64,000 nucleotides of DNA from contig NZ_WUFT01000007.1 in the NCBI RefSeq assembly GCF_010668805.1, forward strand, positions 248,001-312,000. Reading direction: 5' to 3'. Numbering within the stretch: position 1 is the first letter of the stretch; each line of letters begins with the position of its first letter. The position numbers and the translations under genes are program-made. The DNA is from Rhizobium phaseoli. Lineage in GTDB: Bacteria > Pseudomonadota > Alphaproteobacteria > Rhizobiales > Rhizobiaceae. Under the pieces are notes generated by a model. The model was given only the letters and a program-made list of their open reading frames with translations, had not been told where the DNA came from and did not search any database. This document shows, piece by piece, positions 26,148-36,882 of this stretch.

Positions 26148-27025
26148 ACTGGGACGATGTCCGGATTTTCCTCGCGGTCGCCCGCACCGGGCAGATCCTT
26201 GCCGCCTCCAAGCGGCTGGGGCTCAACCACGCCACGCTCTCGCGTCGACTGACGTCGCTGGAAGAGGCGCTGAAGACACGGCTTTTCATCCGCCGCACCA
26301 ATGGCTGCGAGCTGACCGCCGAAGGAGAAGTGTTCCTGGCGTCCGCCGAGCGGATGGAAACGGAAATGCTCGCGGCGCAAGCCAAGCTCGGCCACACCGA
26401 TACGGCGATCGCCGGCACGGTGCGCGTCGGCGCGCCGGATGGGTTCGGTGTTTCCTTTCTTGCGCCGCGCATGGGCCGGCTGATCGAGCGTCATCCGGCG
26501 CTGAAGATCCAGCTCGTGCCGGTGCCGCGCTCCTTCTCGCTGTCGCAGCGCGAGGCGGATATCGCAATCACTTTGGAACGGCCCGAACAAGGCCGGCTCG
26601 TCTCCTCCAAGCTCACCGACTATACGCTCGGCCTCTATGCCTCGCGCGACTATCTCGCCTCCCGGGGCACACCCGCTGATATCGACGCGCTGAAAGCACA
26701 TCCGCGCATCGGTTATGTCGAAGACCTGATCTTCACCGCCTCACTGAATTTCTCCGGCGAGGTGATGCGAAGCTGGGATGCGGGCTTCGAAATTTCGACG
26801 GCGATCGGGCAGACGGAGGCGGTCCGATCCGGCGCCGGCATCGGCATCCTGCACGATTATATTGCCCGGCAATATCCCGAGCTCCAGCGCATCCTGCCGG
26901 AGGTTTCGATCCGGCGCGCCTATTGGACGACCTATCACGAAACGGCGCGCGACCTCGTACGCGTCAGGAGCGTTGTCGATTTCCTGCAGGAACTCGTTAG
27001 CGCCGAGCGACAGATCTTTCTTTAA
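26144..27025 (+). CDS. LysR-family transcriptional regulator
   Basis: A 293-residue regulator. The N-terminal HTH reads NWDDVRIFLAVARTGQILAA, then LNHATLSRRLTSLEEAL. The remainder is a LysR substrate-binding domain with a short subfamily form close to those controlling aldehyde or amino-acid catabolism genes. It is translationally coupled to the monooxygenase gene, and the pair diverges from mmsA, so mmsA and the monooxygenase are the likeliest targets. The inducer is unknown. Its last 4 bp overlap the convergent 55-residue protein gene. Confidence 0.87.
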   Translation: MNWDDVRIFLAVARTGQILAASKRLGLNHATLSRRLTSLEEALKTRLFIRRTNGCELTAEGEVFLASAERMETEMLAAQAKLGHTDTAIAGTVRVGAPDGFGVSFLAPRMGRLIERHPALKIQLVPVPRSFSLSQREADIAITLERPEQGRLVSSKLTDYTLGLYASRDYLASRGTPADIDALKAHPRIGYVEDLIFTASLNFSGEVMRSWDAGFEISTAIGQTEAVRSGAGIGILHDYIARQYPELQRILPEVSIRRAYWTTYHETARDLVRVRSVVDFLQELVSAERQIFL

Positions 27026-27189
27026 AGGCGGCCTACGTGCTTTGCCGGCTCGTCGTTCTCGTCTGGATTGGGAACCGGCGCCTCGTCGGGCAGCCTGTCC
27101 GGCTCGGGCTCGGTGATCGGCGGCATCGGCTTCCAGCCGGGCACCGGCATCGGCGGCTGATCGGGAATAGGTTCGTTGGGCAGGGACAT
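27022..27189 (-). CDS. Small proline-rich protein (55 aa)
   Basis: A 55-residue reading frame: ATG at 27189, TAA at 27024-27022. GGGAGG lies 4 nt before the ATG. The protein has 17 prolines and many acidic residues, with PMPVPGWKPMPP in the middle and one Trp. It lacks a signal peptide and membrane segment and should be an extended, soluble, acidic peptide. Its 3' end overlaps the convergent LysR gene by 4 bp. I recognise no family. Clean start, strong ribosome site and biased composition favour a real gene over chance. Confidence 0.6.
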   Translation of the reverse strand: MSLPNEPIPDQPPMPVPGWKPMPPITEPEPDRLPDEAPVPNPDENDEPAKHVGRL

Positions 27190-27238
27190 GACCGCCTCCC
27201 TTTTAATGATGCTGGATTAAACTGACGATGAGCCGGGA

Positions 27239-27676
27239 CTATCTGTCCGGCTTCAGCGATTCGGCAGCGCGCATCGGCATGCTGTCGATGATCGCGAAAA
27301 GCTCGCCATCGGTGATCGGCTTGCTGAGTTTGAGCTTCACGGTGCCATCGTTGCCGACAAGGAAGGCGGCGAATTCGCCAATCTCCGAAGCCTCGAGATC
27401 GCGGCGGATCGCCTCGCCGTCAAGGCCGTCCGCGCCACCGAAGAGTGGCCGGACACCTGCGCCCGATATCTTGAGCACCACCAGATCACGCTGGTCGAGG
27501 GCTGAACGGTCGGCCAAAAGCTGATTTTCCTGGCGGGCGGCGCGGGCATTGTCCTTGTCGGCGAAAACAACGAAGACGCGGTTCTTCCACTGGAAGGCCG
27601 CAAGACTTTCAACCGGCGCATAAGCGCTGTTGGTCTCGTCGATTTTGGTCGCGCCGTAGAGAAGGGTTTTCGACAT
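27239..27676 (-). CDS. DUF4174 domain protein
   Basis: A 145-residue soluble protein. The NRVFVVFADKDNARAARQEN segment, then DLVVLKISG, LDGEAIRRDL and FLVGNDGTVKLKLS, matches the thioredoxin-fold-like DUF4174 pattern, which has no redox CxxC. Function is unknown. The ATG at 27676 follows GGGAGAA; an upstream open extension to 27727 is unlikely to be translated. It lies downstream of tRNA-His on the same strand. Confidence 0.7.
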   Translation of the reverse strand: MSKTLLYGATKIDETNSAYAPVESLAAFQWKNRVFVVFADKDNARAARQENQLLADRSALDQRDLVVLKISGAGVRPLFGGADGLDGEAIRRDLEASEIGEFAAFLVGNDGTVKLKLSKPITDGELFAIIDSMPMRAAESLKPDR

Positions 27677-27769
27677 GCATATTCTCCCGTTAACTTGGAG
27701 AACGGTCCGACACGGCATGGGTTCCATTAAAGAACAGCAGCCGGGTTTTCATTCTGATCGTGGAGAAAA

Positions 27770-27846
27770 TGGTACGGTTGGGGGGTCTCGAACCTCCGAC
27801 CTCAGGTGCCACAAACCTGCGCTCTAACCAACTGAGCTACAACCGC
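27770..27846 (-). tRNA. tRNA-His (anticodon GTG)
   Basis: A 77-nt cloverleaf including an encoded CCA (27770-27772). The anticodon stem is CAGGT/ACCTG with loop TTGTGGC, giving GTG. The acceptor GCGGTTG pairs with CAACCGT, leaving a G1-U72 pair. The discriminator is A73 and no G-1 is encoded (the preceding base is T). This is the known alphaproteobacterial variant of tRNA-His, which is charged without the usual G-1 identity element. Confidence 0.97.
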
Positions 27847-27921
27847 ATAAATCGCGCTTGGCGCGACGGGGGTCACATACGAGGACTTGGCGATGAATTC
27901 AAGCCCCATTCCGCGTCAATA

Positions 27922-27954
27922 TAGAAAAAGGCTGGACGTGGGGTCCAGCCTTTT
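27922..27954 (-). terminator. Rho-independent terminator of the phasin gene
   Basis: The arms AAAAGGCTGGAC (27926-27937) and GTCCAGCCTTTT (27943-27954) surround a 5-nt loop. The minus-strand transcript continues in U-rich sequence (TTTTTCTAT). It lies 22 bp past the phasin stop. Confidence 0.88.
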
Positions 27955-27975
27955 GTCTTCGATCGAAAAGACCGA

Positions 27976-28425
27976 TCAGGCAACCTTGAAAGAAGCCATG
28001 GCCTTTTCGGCTGCTTCCTTGGAAGGCTTTGCCAGCTTTTCGGCAACCTGCTTGGTGGTTTCCTGTATCGACTTCGCCTGTTCGACGGTCAGCTCAGCCT
28101 GCTTGCGGATGAACGAGGTCTGCAGCTCGAAGAATTCGGCGGCGGACTTGACGCCGAGCAGCGCTTCGAAGTGCGACAGCGAGTTCTCGGAATTGACGCG
28201 CAGAATGTCGATCGCCTTCAGGCCGAGTTCGACGGTGCCGGCCTGTGCGGTCTGCACGGTGGCTTCGAGCGTCTTGCCGGCTTCTTCGCCAGCGGTCTTC
28301 AGCTTGGCATAGGCGTCCTTCGACTGCTGAGCGCCCTTTTCGGCGAATTCACGGAAGGATTCCGAGAACTTGGACGGGTCGAAAGAAGCGATTGAAAAAA
28401 CGTCGTCGGTCTTTATGGTAGCCAT
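27976..28425 (-). CDS. phaP: Phasin, polyhydroxybutyrate granule protein
   Basis: A 149-residue, helix-rich phasin_2-type protein with no signal peptide. The core SFREFAEKGAQQSKDAYAKL, then ILRVNSENSLSHFEALLGVK and QTSFIRKQAELTVEQAKSI, is typical. It coats PHB storage granules and controls their size and number. The ATG at 28425 follows AAAGGA; the open extension to 28464 is leader. Two PhaR-like boxes lie upstream. From memory, S. meliloti phaP1 also sits next to cbrA. Confidence 0.92.
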   Translation of the reverse strand: MATIKTDDVFSIASFDPSKFSESFREFAEKGAQQSKDAYAKLKTAGEEAGKTLEATVQTAQAGTVELGLKAIDILRVNSENSLSHFEALLGVKSAAEFFELQTSFIRKQAELTVEQAKSIQETTKQVAEKLAKPSKEAAEKAMASFKVA

Positions 28426-28496
28426 GGGTCGCATCCTTTGGGCTGAGGCAGTCGCTGCCTGCAATAGTTGGGATGATGCTTATATAAGACATTTCA

Positions 28497-28530
28497 TTGT
28501 GCATTGCAACATTTATTGTGCGATGCACAA
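28497..28530. promoter_or_regulatory. Two PhaR/AniA-like boxes upstream of phaP
   Basis: TTGTGCGATGCACAA (28516-28530) is a perfect inverted repeat with 6-bp arms around GAT. TTGTGCATTGCAAC (28497-28510) is a second, imperfect copy 19 bp away. The core TGC-N3-GCA matches the consensus I remember for the PHB regulator PhaR of Bradyrhizobium (TGCRNYGCASMA): the first box matches fully and the second has one mismatch. They lie 70-105 bp upstream of phaP, a fitting place for repression. Confidence 0.6.
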
Positions 28531-28639
28531 GACGTTAACCTTGCCGGCCGAAAACCCCCTCCTCTTCTGGACCCGCATGCGCCCCGCAGTTATTAATAAG
28601 CCGTTAATTTAAGAAGGCCGACAGCGACAAGGTTTGATC

Positions 28640-31600
28640 ATGCCCGCAGTCCAATATCCGTTCATCGATATCGCCGTGCATGCACGGGTGCGGGAACGAT
28701 TTTCACGCGGCGAGGCCATGGTGCTGTTTTCGGCCGACCTTGCCCGCCTGCTCTGGGCGAACGGGGCGGGTGCCGAACTTTTCGGCCATTCGGCCGTCTA
28801 TGATCTGCTGGACCAGGGTGTCGACCGCACCGACATTACCTTCCGCCAGCTGGAAACAGCCGCGCGCCAGCTTGCCGATATCGGTGACTCCAGAAGCCTG
28901 ATGATCCGCGTTGCCAAGGGTTTCCAGCGCGTGCAGGTGCAGGCGGCGGCCGAACTGATCCGGCTTTCCTCAGGCGAAAAGGCCGTGCTGTTTTCGGTGC
29001 CGGTCTCGGCAAAGCCGCTCACTTCAGGCGCCTCGGCGGCCCAGATGCTGCAGGGGCTTGATGATCCCGACACGCATATGGCGGTGATCGGCGCCAACGG
29101 CGACGTCATCGCCGCCTCGCCCGGTTTTGCCTCGCTGGGAATTTCCGAGCAGACGGCAAAAACCTTGATCAACCTTGCCGGCGCGCATCCCGACCGGCTG
29201 GTGAAGCGACCCGTTGCCACCGGCAGAGGCAATCTTCCGGCAGCCGTCGGCAAGCTCAGCGACGAGCCGGCGCTCAATCTGCTGTTTGCGGTGGAGACCG
29301 CGATCGGCCATCTCGACCCGGTCGACGTACCCGCGCCCGAACCGATCGAGGCGCCCAGGCTCAGCTCGGTCGATACGCCCGCGCTCGACGCGCTCGATGC
29401 GCCCGCGCAGGAAGACAGCGTGCCATCGGCCGAACAGCCCGGCGACGAGCCGGTTGCCACCGCAGGCTTTACCGAAATCATCGAGGCAGTCTCGGGGATC
29501 GAGGACGTCGAGGAAACGCTCGAGGAAATTACCGGTGAAAATGAACTGCCGGCTGAGACGCCAGCGGCATCCGCAGACGAGGTGGCTGACGAGACCGATC
29601 TCGCCGGGCATCAGGAGCCGGAAAACGACGGCGGCGTTATCGACCGCAGCGCGGATGAGGCCGATGAGCCGGCCGCGATCATCGAGGACGACCTGACCGC
29701 CGTCACGGAGACGGTGGAAACTGCGGCGACGGCGGAAGCGCCTGTCGAAGCCATCGAAGTGCTTGCCGAAGATGGGCAGGAAGCGGTTCACGAAGAGCCC
29801 GTCCTTGCAACGCCTGTGGTCCCCGACCCCTCCCCCATCCCTGAGCTTGCGGCTGAGCCCGGCTTCGTCTTCAGGCCGAACAGCCGCGCCACCCGCTTCG
29901 TCTGGAAGATCGATGCAGAGGGCCGTTTCAACGAGGTCAGCCACGAATTTGCCGATGCGGTCGGTCCGCATGCATCCGACATTATCGGTTCTGCCTTGGG
30001 CGATATCGCCGCCCTCTTCAATCTCGATCCCGATGGCAAGCTTGCCGAGGCGCTCGCCCGCCGCGACACATGGTCGGGCAAAACGATCCTCTGGCCGGTC
30101 GAAGGCACCAGTCTCGTCGTGCCGGTCGATCTGGCGGCGCTGCCGACCTATACCCGCAACCGCGACTTCGACGGTTTCCGCGGTTTCGGCGTCGTCCGGC
30201 TTTCCGATGCGCAGGAAGATCCGCTGGCACTCGGCCTGACACTCGGCCCTGACGGTATCGGCCATGATGCGGCCAGCCTCGGCCCGGTGGCCGAGACCAT
30301 TGCCGAGGTGGAACACGCCGTGCCGGCAGTGGATGAAGAGGCGGTGATCGAACCCGTCCTGACGGAGGAGGTCGAGGACCAGGCGCTTGCGGCAACCGAG
30401 CCGCAGACCGAGACGGAGCCAGCGGCGGAAGAGATTGCCGCCGAGCAGGCGTCCATTGAGCGGGAGTCAGGCGAGCAGGCGTCTGGCGAGCCGGTTTTCC
30501 AGGAAAGTGTTGCGGAAGCCGCCGACGATATCGCCGATGCCCGTGATGTCTCCGCCGCCGAACCGGCAGCGGAACCTTCCGACGAGCCGCCGGCGCTTCG
30601 CATTTCGGAAACGCCCAATCGCCGTTTCTCCGACAAGATCGTGCAGCTCCACAATAGCAGCGCCGGGCTGACGGCCGCCGAGCAGGCCAATTTCCGCGAA
30701 ATCGCCAAGCGTCTCGAGGCCTTCGGCGCCAGCAAGGACGAACCGGCTGCGCCGGCGCCGATCGAACCTGTGACCGAAACGGCCAGCTTCGAGGAGGCTT
30801 CCGAACCCGAAGAACTTACGGCAGAAACGGCCGGTGCCGACACGGTGGAATCACCCTCGCTGGAGGAGATCGCGCCGCAGGAAGCGATTTTCGAGAATGC
30901 CGTCGAGGCGCAGAGCGAAGACGATATCGACGCCGAGGAGCCCGCTGTTATCGCCGAGGACGAGGCGACGGAGGGGCTGGAGGAGACGGTCAGCCAGATC
31001 GAGGTTCTGACAAGCTTCATCCCGCCGCGCATCAAGATGACCGACGGGCTTTCGGTTGGAACGGTCGACCAGCTGCCGGTTGCCGTGCTCATCCATGTCG
31101 GCGATGCATTGATCCATGCCAATCCGGAATTCATGCGGCTGACCGGTTATGCAACGCTCGACGCGTTGCGCGAGGTTGGCGGCATCGAAGCGCTGCTGCA
31201 GCGGCGGGAACTCGAGGAGAAGGCCGCAGGCACCGGCACCATGATGCTGGTCAAGGCCGACGACAGGCTGGTTCCGGTGACCGCGCGGCTGCAATCGGTG
31301 CGCTGGGAAGACGCCAACGCCCTGATGCTGGCGCTGATGCCGGTGGAAGCCAAGGATGATAGCCGCAGCGAGACAAATCGCTCCGAGGGCCGCTCGGAAG
31401 GCCGGTCCGAAGCGCGTCCCGAGCGGATGGTCGAAAAGGTGGCCAAGCTTCAGGTCGAGGTGGAGGAACTGCGCTCGATCCTGGAAACGGCGACCGACGG
31501 CGTCGTCGTCATCGGCACCGAGGGCGATATTCGCTCGATGAACCGGTCGGCCAGCGCGCTTTTCAATTATGATGAGCAGGAGACGCGCGGCAAACCCTTC

Positions 31601-32569
31601 GTCATGCTGTTTGCCCATGAGAGCCAAAAGGCTGTGCTCGACTATCTCCACGGCCTGTCGGGCCATGGCGTTGCCAGTGTGTTGAACGACGGGCGCGAAG
31701 TGATCGGCCGCGAGGCCGCCGGCGGCTTCGTGCCGCTGTTCATGACGATGGGCCATCTCACCTCCTCCAACGGCTATTGCGCCGTTATCCGCGATATCAC
31801 CCAGTGGAAGCGCACCGAGGACGAGTTGCGCAACGCCAAGGGTGCGGCCGAAACCGCCAACGCCCACAAGACCGATTTCCTTGCCCGCGTCAGCCACGAG
31901 ATCCGCACGCCGCTCAACGCCATCATCGGCTTTTCCGACATGATGGCCGGCGAGCGCTTCGGGCCGATCGGCCATCCGCGTTATATTGAATATGCCAACG
32001 ACATCGGCCGTTCCGGCAGGCACGTGCTGGATATCGTCAACGACCTGCTCGACATTTCGAAGATCGAGGCAGGCGAGATGGATCTCGATTTTGCCGCCGT
32101 CGGTCTTAACGAGGCAGTCTCCGAGGCCGTGGCGCTGGTCCAGCCGCAGGCAAACGGCCAGCGCGTCATCATCCGAACGGCGCTGTCGCAGGCGGTGCCA
32201 GAGGTCGTGGCGGATCTGCGCTCGATCAAGCAGATCGCCCTCAACATCCTGTCGAACGCCATCCGCTTCACCCCATCAGGTGGGCAGATCGTCGTTTCCA
32301 CCTCCTATGAGGCCAATGGCAGCGTCGTGCTCAGGGTCCGTGATACCGGCATCGGCATGACGCGCAGCGAACTCGACCAGGCGATGAAGCCGTTCCGGCA
32401 GGTTTCCTCGACCCAATCGCGCCATCGCGGCGACGGCACCGGGCTCGGCCTGCCGCTGACCAAGGCGATGGTCGATGCCAACCGGGCGGTGTTTTCGATC
32501 AATTCGGCGCCGAACGAAGGTACGCTCGTCGAGATCACCTTCCCGTCGCAGCGGGTGCTGGCAGGTTGA
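28640..32569 (+). CDS. cbrA: Sensor histidine kinase CbrA (DivJ/PleC/PdhS family)
   Basis: A 1309-residue kinase. The N-terminal region (1-220) is an atypical PAS-like sensor. Two long Ala/Glu/Asp/Pro-rich linkers follow (about 220-415 and 545-820) flanking a PAS-like segment near 420-530. PAS domains lie at about 850-960 and 985-1075. HisKA has phosphoacceptor H1086 in SHEIRTPLNAIIGFSDMM. The ATPase shows N-box NILSNAIRFTP, G1 DTGIGM and G2 GTGLGLPL. The C-terminal kinase core resembles the PdhS/DivJ/PleC family acting on DivK, and position beside phaP agrees with cbrA of S. meliloti, which controls CtrA activity and is needed for symbiosis. The ATG at 28640 was chosen over a TTG at 28634. 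Confidence 0.82.
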   Translation: MPAVQYPFIDIAVHARVRERFSRGEAMVLFSADLARLLWANGAGAELFGHSAVYDLLDQGVDRTDITFRQLETAARQLADIGDSRSLMIRVAKGFQRVQVQAAAELIRLSSGEKAVLFSVPVSAKPLTSGASAAQMLQGLDDPDTHMAVIGANGDVIAASPGFASLGISEQTAKTLINLAGAHPDRLVKRPVATGRGNLPAAVGKLSDEPALNLLFAVETAIGHLDPVDVPAPEPIEAPRLSSVDTPALDALDAPAQEDSVPSAEQPGDEPVATAGFTEIIEAVSGIEDVEETLEEITGENELPAETPAASADEVADETDLAGHQEPENDGGVIDRSADEADEPAAIIEDDLTAVTETVETAATAEAPVEAIEVLAEDGQEAVHEEPVLATPVVPDPSPIPELAAEPGFVFRPNSRATRFVWKIDAEGRFNEVSHEFADAVGPHASDIIGSALGDIAALFNLDPDGKLAEALARRDTWSGKTILWPVEGTSLVVPVDLAALPTYTRNRDFDGFRGFGVVRLSDAQEDPLALGLTLGPDGIGHDAASLGPVAETIAEVEHAVPAVDEEAVIEPVLTEEVEDQALAATEPQTETEPAAEEIAAEQASIERESGEQASGEPVFQESVAEAADDIADARDVSAAEPAAEPSDEPPALRISETPNRRFSDKIVQLHNSSAGLTAAEQANFREIAKRLEAFGASKDEPAAPAPIEPVTETASFEEASEPEELTAETAGADTVESPSLEEIAPQEAIFENAVEAQSEDDIDAEEPAVIAEDEATEGLEETVSQIEVLTSFIPPRIKMTDGLSVGTVDQLPVAVLIHVGDALIHANPEFMRLTGYATLDALREVGGIEALLQRRELEEKAAGTGTMMLVKADDRLVPVTARLQSVRWEDANALMLALMPVEAKDDSRSETNRSEGRSEGRSEARPERMVEKVAKLQVEVEELRSILETATDGVVVIGTEGDIRSMNRSASALFNYDEQETRGKPFVMLFAHESQKAVLDYLHGLSGHGVASVLNDGREVIGREAAGGFVPLFMTMGHLTSSNGYCAVIRDITQWKRTEDELRNAKGAAETANAHKTDFLARVSHEIRTPLNAIIGFSDMMAGERFGPIGHPRYIEYANDIGRSGRHVLDIVNDLLDISKIEAGEMDLDFAAVGLNEAVSEAVALVQPQANGQRVIIRTALSQAVPEVVADLRSIKQIALNILSNAIRFTPSGGQIVVSTSYEANGSVVLRVRDTGIGMTRSELDQAMKPFRQVSSTQSRHRGDGTGLGLPLTKAMVDANRAVFSINSAPNEGTLVEITFPSQRVLAG

Positions 32570-32580
32570 GCCATAAAGAA

Positions 32581-32601
32581 AAGGCAGCCGAGGGCTGCCT
32601 T
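32581..32601 (+). terminator. Hairpin after cbrA
   Basis: The 9-bp arms AAGGCAGCC (32581-32589) and GGCTGCCTT (32593-32601) surround GAG, 11 bp past the cbrA stop. The following GAATTTGG is only weakly U-rich. Confidence 0.5.
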
Positions 32602-32709
32602 GAATTTGGTGCTGTTCAACAAGATCTCAGTCGATCACCATCATCGAAAGCCCGAAGGCTCCAGGCCGCCTCGTTCATGTACGGCCCCCAAGTTAGCTTT
32701 AGATTTGAC

Positions 32710-32732
32710 AAACCTTTCTTAACGAAAGGTTT
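32710..32732. terminator. Hairpin between cbrA and acsA2
   Basis: The 9-bp arms AAACCTTTC (32710-32718) and GAAAGGTTT (32724-32732) surround a 5-nt loop. It lies 53 bp past the acetoacetyl-CoA synthetase stop. No clean U-run follows on either strand, so efficiency is doubtful. Confidence 0.4.
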
Positions 32733-32784
32733 CCATGACAGTGCATGGATCAGTGGCAAAAGCTTGTAAACGTCCGATCCGCCA

Positions 32785-34737
<1,953 letters not shown>

Positions 34738-34974
34738 TCAATCCTCCTCCCCGATGCCGTCTTATATCATGCTGCATTGCATTATAAAGTCCGGAACCGA
34801 CGCATCCTAGCCTACGCATTCAGAACGACGATGCGTCGTTTCGAAGTGCTGCAGCGTCCTTTGCATGGCTGAAAAGATGCGCGGCGCTGTAGGGGATTTG
34901 CATATGCCCGATATTTCCTATATCCGCGAAACCAGCGCATAACGGAATGACCGGCGGAATTGCCGGCGGAGATC
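34738..34974. promoter_or_regulatory. Divergent region, acsA2 / AsmA-like gene, with a PhaR-like core
   Basis: A 237-bp region between opposed starts. TGCATTGCA at 34773-34781 is the same 9-mer found at 28500-28508 upstream of phaP. It is followed by TTATAAAG, so it may overlap the acsA2 promoter. Nothing else stands out. Confidence 0.5.
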
Positions 34975-36867
34975 ATGAGCACGTCAAGACATCGCAGGTG
35001 GCGCAGGAAGATCGGACCCGTTTCGCGCTGGCTTCCGGCCTTCGCCCGGCTGTCGACAGTCTTTCTGCTGATCGCGCTGGCGCTGTTCGTGGCGCTGCGG
35101 GTTGCCGCACCCTATCTCATTTCGACCGGTTTCGTGCGCTCGGGCATCGAGGACGCGTTGTCGAAATGGACGGGCTATCATGCCGAGATCAAAGGTAGTC
35201 CGGTTCTGGAATTCTGGCCGACGCCGCGCATCACGCTGAACCAGATCACCATCCGCCAGCCGCGCAAAAGCGGCGACAAGCTGCTCGGCAGCATTGACAG
35301 CCTGTCGGCCGATTTCAGCCTCATCGATGCGCTGAGAGGCCGCACCAGCTTTCACGAATTCCACCTGCTGCGCCCCAACCTGGCGCTGACGCGCGACGAG
35401 AATGGGCTGATCGACTGGAGTTATGCCGGCCTGCTCGCCCGCGCAATCAGCGGCGTGCGCACCGAAAACGGCGCCGAGGTGCTCGATCCGGATCTCGATG
35501 CCGAGATCGGCGCGGTAACGGTCGAAGACGGCGCGCTCACGGTGACCGACATCAAGACCGGCAAGGCCTATCATTTCGACAGCGTCACCGCAGATATCGC
35601 CTGGCCGAGGCTATCGGGCGCGATCTCGGCGGTCGTTATCGCCCGCATCAATGGCGAGGACCTGAAGGTTGATTTCGCCTCGCGCCAGCCGCTGCTCGCC
35701 TTTGCCGGCAGGAATGCCGAGACACGGACGTCGCTGACATCGAACCTGCTGACGGCGCACTTCCAGGGGATTGCCAGCATCGCCAGCCTTTCGGCCCTTT
35801 CCGGCAATATCACCGCCAGCATTCCCGATATGCCCGCACTTCTCACATGGTCGGGCAAATCGATCCCCGGCATCGCAACCCTGAAGAGCGCCTCGCTCGA
35901 ATCCGACATCATGTCGTCGGGCAATGGGCTCCGCTTCAACAATCTCAGCCTGTCGCTGAACGAAGCGAGTGCCACCGGGGTGATGGACCTTTTCACCCAA
36001 CCCGGCAAACGGCCGAAGATCGGCGGCACGCTCGCCTTCGACGAGATGAACCTCAAGCCGTTTCTCGATGCCTTCGCGCTCAGGCTCGCCGCCGGCGAGG
36101 CGGAGGAGATATCCGCCGGTATAAGCGGGCCGCTGCGACTGCTCGATGTCGACGTCAGGCTTTCGGCGCGGCGCGCGCAGATGGGCCTGTTCGAGCTTTC
36201 CGATGTCGGCGCCAGCATGATCGTTGCCGGCGGCGAAGCGAAATTCGATATTGGTGACAGCCGGTTCGAAGGCGGCGAGATGACCGCGCATCTGGAAGCG
36301 ACCCAGCGCGACTTCGACGGTGGCGGCAAGCTGCAGCTGTCGATCCGCGATGCCGACTTCGCAGCCCTTGCCGAGCGCCTGCAGCTCAAGGGGCCGCTGC
36401 CGCTGGCGACTGGATCGCTCGATCTCGACCTGCAGTCACCAAAGGCGATCTGGACGACCGGCCTTGCCGACGTCACCGGCAGGCTGCGCTTCTGGACACG
36501 GGAAGGCACGATCCCCGGCATCGATACCGCAGCCCTCAGGACCCAGGCAGCCGAAAAACCGTTCTTCCCGCTGAGCGCGGCAACAGGCGGCGGATTCGCT
36601 TTCAACCAGTTGAACCTTCAGGCCGATTTCGCCAACGGCTCCGCAGAGATGCACGACGCCCAGATCGCCGGCACGGCCGAGACGCTGACGCTTTCCGGCG
36701 TCATCACCTATCAGTCGAATGGGCTGGCGCTTTCCGGATCGCTCGAGTCAACCGACCCGGCCAAGGCGGCGGAGCTGCCGCTTCTGCCGTTTTTCATCGG
36801 CGGCTCGTGGCCGAACCCGGTGATCTCACCGGTTCCGCTTCTCGGCACCACACCCCACGCGCCATAA
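34975..36867 (+). CDS. AsmA-family envelope protein
   Basis: A 630-residue protein with one N-terminal membrane anchor (about residues 24-45, LSTVFLLIALALFVALRVAA) and a long periplasmic part. The AsmA-type start domain reads IEDALSKWTGYHAEIKGSP, then FWPTPRITLNQI, and an AsmA_2-like C-terminal region follows (about 470-610). AsmA-like proteins are elongated, span the periplasm and are linked to phospholipid movement and outer-membrane assembly. The ATG at 34975 follows GGAG; a TTG at 34960 is less likely. It runs convergently into potI, with 15 bp between the stops. Confidence 0.83.
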   Translation: MSTSRHRRWRRKIGPVSRWLPAFARLSTVFLLIALALFVALRVAAPYLISTGFVRSGIEDALSKWTGYHAEIKGSPVLEFWPTPRITLNQITIRQPRKSGDKLLGSIDSLSADFSLIDALRGRTSFHEFHLLRPNLALTRDENGLIDWSYAGLLARAISGVRTENGAEVLDPDLDAEIGAVTVEDGALTVTDIKTGKAYHFDSVTADIAWPRLSGAISAVVIARINGEDLKVDFASRQPLLAFAGRNAETRTSLTSNLLTAHFQGIASIASLSALSGNITASIPDMPALLTWSGKSIPGIATLKSASLESDIMSSGNGLRFNNLSLSLNEASATGVMDLFTQPGKRPKIGGTLAFDEMNLKPFLDAFALRLAAGEAEEISAGISGPLRLLDVDVRLSARRAQMGLFELSDVGASMIVAGGEAKFDIGDSRFEGGEMTAHLEATQRDFDGGGKLQLSIRDADFAALAERLQLKGPLPLATGSLDLDLQSPKAIWTTGLADVTGRLRFWTREGTIPGIDTAALRTQAAEKPFFPLSAATGGGFAFNQLNLQADFANGSAEMHDAQIAGTAETLTLSGVITYQSNGLALSGSLESTDPAKAAELPLLPFFIGGSWPNPVISPVPLLGTTPHAP

Positions 36868-36882
36868 TCCGTTTTCTTCGAA

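Noticed and set aside
29024..31134. Long minus-strand open frames inside cbrA
   Set aside because: They are antisense to a gene with clear kinase motifs, their proteins are rich in Arg/Ser/Ala as expected from GC-rich third-position bias, and no domain or ribosome site supports them.
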